From positions 1,922,001 through 1,986,000 of the forward strand of contig CP166702.1 of the NCBI GenBank assembly GCA_051414805.1: a stretch of DNA of 64,000 nucleotides. Reading direction: 5' to 3'. Positions 58,016-64,000 of the stretch are shown here, one piece after another. A model generated the notes under the pieces. It ran no database searches. It was not told where the DNA came from and worked only from the letters and a program-made list of their open reading frames with translations. Position 1 is the first letter of the stretch, and every line of letters begins with the position of its first letter. The DNA comes from Xenophilus sp003671765. Lineage in GTDB: Bacteria > Pseudomonadota > Gammaproteobacteria > Burkholderiales > Burkholderiaceae_C. The translations under genes were made by a program, and so were the position numbers.

Positions 58016-58774
58016 GTGTACGCATCGAAACTGTCTCCGCGCGTCCCCCGCGCCCCGAGCTTTCCACGCCCCCTCACCACCGTCGACGTGGTGCTCTTCA
58101 CCGTGCAGGCCGACGCCCTGCAGGTGCTGCTGGTGCGCCGGCCCGACGACGCCGCCGAGCCCTTCGCAGGACGCTGGGCGCTGCCGGGCGGTTTCGTGAA
58201 CGTGGAGACCGACGCGAGCCTGCTCGACTGCGCACTGCGCAAGCTGCGCGAGAAGACCGGCGCGATCACGCCGTACCTGGAGCAGCTGGGCAGCTGGGGC
58301 AACGCGACGCGCGACCCACGCGGCTGGTCGGCCACGCACTGCTTCTATGCACTGGTGCCGGCGCCAACCGTCGAGCTGCAGAAGGGCGCCAACGCCACCG
58401 AGGTGGGCTGGTTCGATGCGGACGCCGCGCTGCGCAAGCGCCTGGCCTTCGACCATGCCGAGCTGCTGGCCGCGGCGCTGGCACGCCTGCGCAGCAAGGT
58501 CGAGTACACCTCGCTGCCGGCCTTCCTCATCGAAGAGCCGTTCACCCTGCCGGCGCTGCAGCAGGTCTACGAGGTCGTGCTGGGCCGTCCGGTGGACAAG
58601 AGCGCGTTTCGCAAGCGCATGCTCGATGGCGGCTTCATGGAGGAGGCGGGCATGCGCACTGCCGAGGCTGGGCAGCTGGGTCGGCCCGCCATGACGTACC
58701 GGCTGCGCGACCGCTCGCAGGCGGCGCTGTTTCCGCGCACCTTCAACGCCCGGGGCGCCGACGACGTGGGCTGA
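58016..58774 (+). CDS. NrtR-like Nudix-related transcriptional regulator
   Basis: The 252-residue product (GTG start proposed) has an N-terminal Nudix-like domain: VDVVLFTVQADALQVLLVRR, then GRWALPGGFVNVET. The Nudix box is broken: the expected GX5EX7REXXEEXG is stretched and reads with RKLREKTG, so catalysis is doubtful. The C-terminal half has a winged-helix pattern, LPALQQVYEVVLGRPVDKSAFRKRMLDGGFM (two parts). This two-part form is that of NrtR, a regulator of NAD metabolism that senses ADP-ribose-like ligands. No NAD genes are adjacent, so its targets are unknown. The start is uncertain, with no clear Shine-Dalgarno. Confidence 0.75.
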   Translation: MYASKLSPRVPRAPSFPRPLTTVDVVLFTVQADALQVLLVRRPDDAAEPFAGRWALPGGFVNVETDASLLDCALRKLREKTGAITPYLEQLGSWGNATRDPRGWSATHCFYALVPAPTVELQKGANATEVGWFDADAALRKRLAFDHAELLAAALARLRSKVEYTSLPAFLIEEPFTLPALQQVYEVVLGRPVDKSAFRKRMLDGGFMEEAGMRTAEAGQLGRPAMTYRLRDRSQAALFPRTFNARGADDVG

Positions 58775-58858
58775 GCCGGCTGGCGCTACCACCTCTGCCA
58801 TATTGCCGCGCCAGGGGCTCTCGCGGATGCTGCGGCTTCCGACCGGAGGCAGCCGCGC

Positions 58859-59383
58859 ATGGCCCAGTTCACCGTCAATTCGCACCGCTTCGACCCGTAC
58901 AAGGCCTTCAAATTCCGCGTGAAGTGGGACGGCCGCTACGTCGCCGGCGTGAGCCGCATCTCGGCCCTGCGCCGCAGCACCGAGGTGATCGAGTACCGCG
59001 AGGGCGGCGACCCCTCGTCGGTGCGCAAGTCGCCCGGGCGCACGAAGTTCGATGCCATCACGCTGCAGCGCGGCGTCACGCACGACGCGGAGTTCGAACG
59101 CTGGGCGCAGAAGGTGTGGAATCTGGGCGGCGGCCTGGGCGCCGAGGTGTCGCTCAAGGACTTCCGCAAGGACCTGCTGATCGAGCTGTTCAACGAGGCC
59201 GGCCAGCTCGTGCTGGCCTACAAGGTTTACCGCGCCTGGGTGTCGGAGTTCGTCGCGCTGCCCGAGCTGGACGCCAACGCCCATGCCGTCGCGATCCAGC
59301 GCATCCGGCTCGAGAACGAGGGCTGGGAGCGCGACACCGACGTGGTGGAGCCGGCCGAGCCGTCCTTGGGTGCTTCGGCCTGA
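58859..59383 (+). CDS. Contractile-injection/phage T4 gp19-like tail tube protein
   Basis: The 174-residue protein belongs to the T4 gp19/Afp1-type tube family (conserved phage tail region protein). Tell-tale segments are YKAFKFRVKWDGRYVAGVSRISALRRSTEVIEYREGG (about 14-50, key part STEVIEYREGG) and KFDAITLQRGVTHDAEFERWA, then VAIQRIRLENEGWERD at the end. In eCIS particles such subunits stack into the inner tube. Only one other eCIS-like gene follows here; no sheath, baseplate, spike or AAA+ ATPase gene is nearby. GGAGG lies about 10 nt before ATG 58859. It could be a remnant or part of a scattered system. Confidence 0.8.
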   Translation: MAQFTVNSHRFDPYKAFKFRVKWDGRYVAGVSRISALRRSTEVIEYREGGDPSSVRKSPGRTKFDAITLQRGVTHDAEFERWAQKVWNLGGGLGAEVSLKDFRKDLLIELFNEAGQLVLAYKVYRAWVSEFVALPELDANAHAVAIQRIRLENEGWERDTDVVEPAEPSLGASA

Positions 59384-59398
59384 GACGCAGGCCGCACG

Positions 59399-59959
59399 AT
59401 GAAGGAAGAGGCACCGCCCAAGGCCGGCCTGCTCGTGCTGGCGCCCGACGGCGCCGCGGTGCGACAGGCGATCGTCTTCCAGTTCAATCCCGAGACGCTC
59501 ACCCGCCAGATCGGGCCCGTGCCCGGTGCGGCGCCAGCCGAGGCGACCGGGGTGGTCGAGACGATCCGCCTCGAAGCGCACTTCGACGCCCTCGCCATGC
59601 CCGCCAATGCGCCGGGGCCCGCGGGCATCGCCCCCGTGCTGGCCGCGCTCGAGGCGCTGGTGCTGCACGAGGCCGACGGGCCCGCGCACCGGCAGCTGGT
59701 GCTCTTCGCCTGGGGACGGCAGCGCGTGCAGCCTGTGCGCGTGCTGGCGCTGGACGTCGTGGAGCAGGCCTTCGACCGTGCGCTGAACCCGCTGCGTGCA
59801 CAGGTGACGCTGCACCTGCGCGCGCTGTCGGCGCACGACTTCGGCACCGGCAGCCGCGGCGCGAGGCTGCTGGCTGCCCATGTGCGCACGCGCGCTGCAC
59901 TGGCCGCGCAACTCGGGCCCCAGGGGCTCGACGCGCTGGGTCTCGCGGCGCCGCCCTGA
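59399..59959 (+). CDS. eCIS baseplate/tube-cap (Afp7-like) protein, short form
   Basis: The 186-residue product has the pattern AIVFQFNPETLTRQIGP (about 24-40) and VETIRLEAHFDALAMP, then RQLVLFAWGRQRVQPVRVLALDVVEQAFDRALNPLRAQVTLHLRAL (key parts LFAWGRQRVQPVRV and FDRALNPLRAQVTL). These match the contractile injection system tube/LysM-type protein family, in which FxFNPxxL is conserved. The C-terminal LysM domain seen in phage and Afp7 forms is missing. It is 15 bp after the tube gene and surely co-transcribed. I am fairly sure of the family, less of the role. Confidence 0.65.
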   Translation: MKEEAPPKAGLLVLAPDGAAVRQAIVFQFNPETLTRQIGPVPGAAPAEATGVVETIRLEAHFDALAMPANAPGPAGIAPVLAALEALVLHEADGPAHRQLVLFAWGRQRVQPVRVLALDVVEQAFDRALNPLRAQVTLHLRALSAHDFGTGSRGARLLAAHVRTRAALAAQLGPQGLDALGLAAPP

Positions 59960-60029
59960 CCGAATGCCCGCCGCGCCGGGCAGGGAAAGCCGGCACCGCG
60001 ATGTCACGCGCCGCGCCGACAATGGCGGC

Positions 60030-60797
60030 ATGTCCTTTTCCGTCGAAGCCATCGAACGCGCCACCCTGGCGGCCGTGCCGCCGGACACCCTCGAGGAACA
60101 GCCCGGCTGGCTGCTGCCACTGGACGCCGGCACCGTGGGCCGCGCCCACAGTGCCGCCCCGTTGCACCACGGCGCGCCGGACCTGGCGCTGCTGCCGCAG
60201 ATCGAGGCGCGCTACCGCGCGGCCGGCCTGCCGCCGGTGTTCCGCCTGCCGGTGGAGACGCCGGCCTTCGCCGACTTCGACGCCGCGCTGCGCGAGCGCG
60301 GCTACGTGCCGTCGCGGCCCACGTTGGTCATGACCGGCAGTGCCGCGGCCATGGCCTCGGGCGGGCGCCCCAACGCGGTGCAGCTCGACACCCAGCCCGG
60401 CGAGGACTGGGCGCGCGTGTACCTCGGCGAGGGCTTCGACCCCGTCGACGGCGCGCACCGCGTGCGGCTGCTGCGCCGTGCGCACGATGCGGTGTATGCC
60501 GGCGTGCGCCTGGCGCTGGAGCCCGGCGCCCCCGAGCAATTGGGCGCCGTCGGCTGCGCCTGCTTCAGCCACGGCCTGGTCGGCGTGCACGGCATGCGCA
60601 CGCGCCCGCGCTTCCGCGGCCGCGGCCTGGCCCGCCAGCTCATGGCCGCGATGGGCGTCGAAGCCGAGCGCCGCGGCATCGCGGACGCCTTCCTGCAGGT
60701 GGAGGTGGAGAACTACCTCGCGCGCTCGCTCTATGCGCGCATCGGCTTCGAGCCGGCATGGACCTATGTGTATTGGCAGCAGCCCGGGGCGTACTGA
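60030..60797 (+). CDS. GNAT-family N-acetyltransferase
   Basis: The 255-residue protein has a C-terminal GNAT domain (about 130-250). Motif A is VHGMRTRPRFRGRGLARQLMAAM (pyrophosphate-binding R-x-x-G-x-G/A near 191-196), and motif B is FLQVEVENYLARSLYARIGFE with Y near 235. The N-terminal half is a degenerate repeat of the same fold type. Substrate unknown. GACAAT ends 6 nt before the ATG and there is no Shine-Dalgarno, so it may have its own leaderless promoter apart from the tail-like genes. Confidence 0.88.
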   Translation: MSFSVEAIERATLAAVPPDTLEEQPGWLLPLDAGTVGRAHSAAPLHHGAPDLALLPQIEARYRAAGLPPVFRLPVETPAFADFDAALRERGYVPSRPTLVMTGSAAAMASGGRPNAVQLDTQPGEDWARVYLGEGFDPVDGAHRVRLLRRAHDAVYAGVRLALEPGAPEQLGAVGCACFSHGLVGVHGMRTRPRFRGRGLARQLMAAMGVEAERRGIADAFLQVEVENYLARSLYARIGFEPAWTYVYWQQPGAY

Positions 60798-60939
60798 GCG
60801 CGCCGCCTGAAGACTCTCGCCTACAGGGACGTTCCGCGCACCGGGCAAAGCATCCAGATCGCTGCCAAGAATCGGGGCGGGGGCGCGGACATACCGGGCC
60901 CGTTCACCCGTCGGTGCGACGGCTCGATGGCCGTGCGCC

Positions 60940-61926
60940 TCACTCGGTCGTGATGTGGTTGTCCCTGACGACCTTGGCCCAGGCGCGGGCATCCTCGTCC
61001 AGGAACTTGCGGAAGGCCTCGGGGCCTTCGCCCACGGGCGTGAGGCCGTAGTCCAGCAGCTTGGCGCGAAAGGCCGGGTCGGCCATGATCTTCTGCGAGG
61101 TGGCGAGCAAGGCGGCCTGGACGGATTCCGGCGTCCCTTTGGGCGCGAAGATGCCGTGCCACGAGTCGCCGACGAAGCCGGGGTACTGCTCGGCGATGGC
61201 GGGCACGTCGGGCAGGCCGGGAACGCGCTGCGTGCTCGTGACGCCCAGGGCGCGCACCTTGCCGGCGCGCACCTGGGGAATGGCGCCGGTGCTGGCGTCC
61301 AGCGCCACGTCGATGCGTCCGGCGATCACGTCGGGCACGAACTGGTCCTTGTAGGGGACATGGGTCATCTTCAAGCCGGCCTGGTTCAGCCAGCGGGCCA
61401 ACGCCACGTGCGTGCCCTGGCCGATACCGGCGCTGGCGTAGGTGAGCGCATCGGGCCGGGCCTTGGCCTCGCGCACCAGGTCCTGCAGCGTGCGGTATTT
61501 CGAATCCACCGAGGTGACGAGCACATAGGGCACAGAGAGGATGCGCGTGACGGGCACGAAGTCCTCGGCCTTGTACGGCAGCTTCCTGTAGACGTAGGGG
61601 TTGATCGAGAAGGTGTTGTTGACCGTCCAGAGCAGGGTGTAGCCGTCGGCGGGTGCATTGGCGACGGCCTGCGCGCCGATGATGGTGCTGGCGCCCGGGC
61701 GGTTCTCGACCACCACCGGCTGGCCGGTGAGGTGGGTGAAGCCCTCGCCCCACAGGCGGGCGATCACGTCGGGCGACACACCCGGCGGAAAGGGCACCAC
61801 CAGCTTGACCGGCTTGGAAGGGTAGGCCGGCTGTGCTGCCGCCGTGGTGGGCAGGCCGGCCGCCAGAAGGCCAGCGGCGGCGGCGGCGGTGCACAGGTGG
61901 CGGCGGGAGATCGTGAAGAGGCGCAT
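60940..61926 (-). CDS. TctC/Bug-family tripartite tricarboxylate binding protein, copy 1
   Basis: The 328-residue periplasmic binding protein has a Tat/Sec-like signal (ISRRHLCTAAAAAGLL, cut near AAA-QP) and the Bug hallmark YPSKPVKLVVPFPPGVSPDVIAR, then VVVENRPGASTIIGAQAVANAPADGYTL (core NRPGASTIIG and PADGYTL). These proteins bind carboxylates and deliver them to TctAB or act as sensors. No TctA/TctB gene is near. It is preceded by a second family member of equal length and by a hydrolase gene on the same strand, suggesting one catabolic unit. Confidence 0.93.
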   Translation of the reverse strand: MRLFTISRRHLCTAAAAAGLLAAGLPTTAAAQPAYPSKPVKLVVPFPPGVSPDVIARLWGEGFTHLTGQPVVVENRPGASTIIGAQAVANAPADGYTLLWTVNNTFSINPYVYRKLPYKAEDFVPVTRILSVPYVLVTSVDSKYRTLQDLVREAKARPDALTYASAGIGQGTHVALARWLNQAGLKMTHVPYKDQFVPDVIAGRIDVALDASTGAIPQVRAGKVRALGVTSTQRVPGLPDVPAIAEQYPGFVGDSWHGIFAPKGTPESVQAALLATSQKIMADPAFRAKLLDYGLTPVGEGPEAFRKFLDEDARAWAKVVRDNHITTE

Positions 61927-61985
61927 GGCGTATGTCTCGTGATGCTGGAAGAAGAAGCCGAAGTCGGGTGGGCGCGGCGCGTATC

Positions 61986-62972
61986 TCAGGCCCTCAGGTC
62001 CAGCCGCCGCACCAGCGGCGGGAAGTCCGCCAGGTCCTGCCGGATCAGGGCCTCGAAGGGTGCGGGGCCGCCGCCGGCCAGCTCCCATCCGTTGACCTGG
62101 GCGCGGGCCTTCATCTGGGTGTCGGCCAGTGCGGCATCGAGCGCCTGCGACAGCCGCGCGACGACGGCGGCCGGCGTGCCACGTGGCACGGCGAGCCCGA
62201 TCCAGAACGAGGCGTCGAAGCGGGGATAGGTGCTTTCGGAGAGCGTGGGCACCTCGGCCATCGAGGGCAGGCGCTTGAGGCCGGTCTGCGCCAGCGGCAT
62301 GATGCTGCCGCCCTTGAGGCCGGGCTGGGCCGAGGAAAAGTCCAGCAGCGCCAGTTGCACCTCGCCCGCCATCAGCCCGGTGACGAGCGGGCCCGAGCCC
62401 TTGTAGGGCACATGCACGAGGTCGATGCCCGCCAGCGCCTTGAACTGCTCGATGGCGATGTGGTTGGTGGCGCCGACGCCGGCGCTGCCGTAGAAGAGCC
62501 TGCCCGGCTGGGCCTTGGCGGCGGCGACGAACTCGCGCAGGGTGCGCCACGGCCAGCGCGCGGGCGTGGCCAGGATGCCGACCGCCCGCAGTGCCAGGCC
62601 CACCGGTGCCAGGTCGCGCGCGGGCTGGACCGTGGCGCCCTGCTGCACGAGCGGCGCGATGATGTGGTTGGAGCGCGAGGTGACCAGAACGGTGTAGCCA
62701 TCGGCAGGTGCGGCAGCCGCCGCGCCGGTGCCGATCAGACCCGCGGCGCCGGGCCGGTTGTCGATGACCAGCGGCTGGCCCAGGCTGGTGCGCATGCCCT
62801 CGGCGAGGAAGCGGGCCACGATGTCCGATGGGCCGCCGGGCGGGTTGGGCACGACGAGCTTGATGGGACGCTGCGGGTAGTCGCTCGCCGGGGCCGCCGA
62901 TGCGGGCAGCGGCATGGCCAGCGGGGCGAGGCCGGCGAGGCCGGCGGCCAGGAAATCTCTGCGCTTGTACAT
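61986..62972 (-). CDS. TctC/Bug-family tripartite tricarboxylate binding protein, copy 2
   Basis: The 328-residue paralogue of copy 1 has signal peptide MYKRRDFLAAGLAGLAPLAMPLPASA. The mature start is YPQRPIKLVVPNPPGGPSDIVAR, then VIDNRPGAAGLIGTGAAAAAPADGYTV. It differs from copy 1 throughout, so the pair is an old duplication. The ligand pocket loop differs (NPPGGPSD versus FPPGVSPD), suggesting a different acid. It lies 59 bp upstream of copy 1 and 25 bp downstream of the hydrolase gene. Confidence 0.93.
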   Translation of the reverse strand: MYKRRDFLAAGLAGLAPLAMPLPASAAPASDYPQRPIKLVVPNPPGGPSDIVARFLAEGMRTSLGQPLVIDNRPGAAGLIGTGAAAAAPADGYTVLVTSRSNHIIAPLVQQGATVQPARDLAPVGLALRAVGILATPARWPWRTLREFVAAAKAQPGRLFYGSAGVGATNHIAIEQFKALAGIDLVHVPYKGSGPLVTGLMAGEVQLALLDFSSAQPGLKGGSIMPLAQTGLKRLPSMAEVPTLSESTYPRFDASFWIGLAVPRGTPAAVVARLSQALDAALADTQMKARAQVNGWELAGGGPAPFEALIRQDLADFPPLVRRLDLRA

Positions 62973-62997
62973 GGTGTTGCGTCCTTCGTTCGTCGGC

Positions 62998-64000
62998 TCA
63001 GCGCGCGGCGACGGCCGTGCGGCCACCCAGCGTTTCGGCCACCCAGTCGGCGATGTAGGCGCCGGCATTGGCCGAGTTGTCGAAGCTCGAATGCTGGGCA
63101 CCGCCCTCGCGGTCGGTGAAGACCTTCAGCTCGCGCTTCGGGCTGTTCACCAGTTGCTCGTAGGTGCGCTCGGCCCACTTGAGCGGGATCTGTGAATCCT
63201 TCTGCCCGTGCGTGACCAGGAAGGGCACGCGGATCCTCTCGACCACGCCGTCCAGGTGCACCTGTTCGGCGATGCGCATGAAGTCGTCCATGTCCTTGGC
63301 GCCCCAGACCCAGCGCACATGCTCCCAGTAATGCGGCACGGGAAAGCTGCCTTCCTTCTCCAGCCGGCGCTTCTGCACGTCGCGCCAGTCGTGGTTGGCG
63401 CCCCAGACCACGCCGCAGGCAAAGCGCGGCTCGAAGGCCACGGCGCGCGGGCAGTAGTAGCCGCCCAGCGAGACGCCTTCGCAGCCGATGCGCTGCGGGT
63501 CGATGTCCTCGCGTGCCTCCAGCCAGTCGACCACGCGGCTGGCCCAGTGCTCGGCATCGAAGCGTGCCGTCATGCCATGCAGGCGAAGCGCCTCGCCGGT
63601 GCCGGGCTGGTCGAGCACCAGCGACGAAATGCCGCGCTGCGCCAGCCAGTGCGGCAGGCCGACGCGGTACTTCATCTCCTTGGTCGAATCCAGGCCGTTG
63701 AGCTGCAGCAGCACCGGTGCGCGGCCCTGCACGCCCTGGGCGCGCACATACAGGCCCGCCAGCACGCCGCCCTCGTAGGGAATCTCCACCCGCTCGCAGT
63801 TCTCGCCCGCCAGCGCGATGCCGCGTACGAAGGTGTCGAGAAAGCGCCGGTACAGCGCTTCGCGGCCCGCTGCGCCATGCCCTTGCAGGCGCTCGGCCGT
63901 GATCAGGTAGGTGGCGGCACGGCCCAGCTTGTCGCCAGCCGAGATCAGTCGTCCGCGCGCCTCGTCTTCGGCGGCGAGTTCGCACAGCTGGTCGGCCATG
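62998..64000 (-). CDS. Alpha/beta hydrolase (C-C hydrolase-like), probably partial at 5' end
   Basis: At least 333 residues are visible. The nucleophile elbow is GVSLGGYY near 169, an acid is likely in FLVTHGQKDSQIP near 267, and the histidine is in GGAQHSSFDN near 310. The helical N-terminal cap (RAATYLITAERLQGHGAAGREALYRRFLDTF) resembles 2,6-dihydroxypseudooxynicotine hydrolase and related C-C or ester hydrolases. An ATG is present at 63999, but family members are generally somewhat longer at the N-terminus, so the real start may lie outside. Next to the TctC pair, it may process an imported carboxylic compound. Confidence 0.8.
   Translation of the reverse strand, partial: MADQLCELAAEDEARGRLISAGDKLGRAATYLITAERLQGHGAAGREALYRRFLDTFVRGIALAGENCERVEIPYEGGVLAGLYVRAQGVQGRAPVLLQLNGLDSTKEMKYRVGLPHWLAQRGISSLVLDQPGTGEALRLHGMTARFDAEHWASRVVDWLEAREDIDPQRIGCEGVSLGGYYCPRAVAFEPRFACGVVWGANHDWRDVQKRRLEKEGSFPVPHYWEHVRWVWGAKDMDDFMRIAEQVHLDGVVERIRVPFLVTHGQKDSQIPLKWAERTYEQLVNSPKRELKVFTDREGGAQHSSFDNSANAGAYIADWVAETLGGRTAVAAR

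Noticed and set aside
58781..58805. Possible sigma-54 promoter before the tail tube gene
   Set aside because: A TGGC and a later TGC are present, but the GG-to-GC spacing is about 15 nt rather than 12, so it does not fit.
60798..60939. Gene in the gap between the GNAT and TctC genes
   Set aside because: The plus-strand frame at 60758-61051 runs into the convergent TctC gene and has no protein-like character; I see only non-coding sequence.
1..64000. CRISPR array, rRNA operon, integrase or complete insertion sequence
   Set aside because: No regularly spaced direct repeats, rRNA-like sequence or transposase/integrase-like protein was found.

Overview
The window is GC-rich, densely coded bacterial DNA. 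Gene content and order point to a betaproteobacterium of the order Burkholderiales, family Comamonadaceae (a Variovorax-like genome is my best guess). The cues are tpiA-secG-tRNA-Leu directly ahead of a 14-gene nuo operon followed by a DUF2818 gene, paired orphan TctC/Bug binding proteins, and short intergenic repeats typical of that family. No rRNA, CRISPR array, prophage or complete insertion sequence was seen.

1-10.8 kb (minus strand) is a nitrate assimilation locus. In transcription order it is nasR (NIT-ANTAR antiterminator), a 369-bp control region, nrtA-nrtB-nrtC (ABC nitrate uptake), a single-domain globin, a NirB-N-terminal-like FAD oxidoreductase, nasA (molybdopterin nitrate reductase with a C-terminal [2Fe-2S] domain), ybiB and the start of cobA (siroheme synthesis). 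The control region holds an NtrC-like site, a near-perfect sigma-54 promoter and an 11-bp-stem intrinsic terminator inside the leader. This fits nitrogen-limited transcription that stalls until NasR senses nitrate. No nitrite reductase gene lies in the window.

10.9-16.6 kb holds mixed housekeeping genes: tsaD, an alpha/beta hydrolase, a small heat-shock protein with a sigma-32-like promoter, an orphan amino-acid-type binding protein, an aminotransferase, and soxR with a SoxR box. 16.6-22 kb holds rpsO-pnp, a quinone oxidoreductase, tpiA, secG and tRNA-Leu(GAG). 22-38.2 kb is nuoABCDEFGHIJKLMN, then DUF2818, a Nudix hydrolase and DUF1178. The nuoL-nuoM gap holds a MITE-like element with 12-bp terminal inverted repeats, and the nuoM-nuoN gap holds a recurrent GC-rich spacer.

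38.3-45.2 kb holds two divergent export systems: an MsbA-like ABC exporter, and a marR-nodT-emrA-emrB multidrug efflux operon. 45.4-51.6 kb is a branched-chain amino acid/amide ABC transporter (livG, livF, two tandem livK, livH, livM). Its LivF has Arg in place of the Walker A lysine.

51.7-56 kb (minus strand) has an FtsX-like permease and an AttH/CrtC-type lipocalin protein separated by a ParDE toxin-antitoxin pair, with no ATPase gene alongside. 56-60.8 kb holds an NmrA/LysR divergent pair, an NrtR-like Nudix regulator, two orphan contractile-injection-system (eCIS) tail-type genes and a GNAT acetyltransferase. 60.9-64 kb (minus strand) holds two TctC-type binding proteins and an alpha/beta hydrolase that runs to the window edge.

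Two themes recur. Several genes have a -10-like hexamer ending 6-7 nt before the ATG with no Shine-Dalgarno sequence, suggesting leaderless mRNAs. A GC-rich spacer element sits between gene pairs that look as if they were once ATGA-coupled, at three places.
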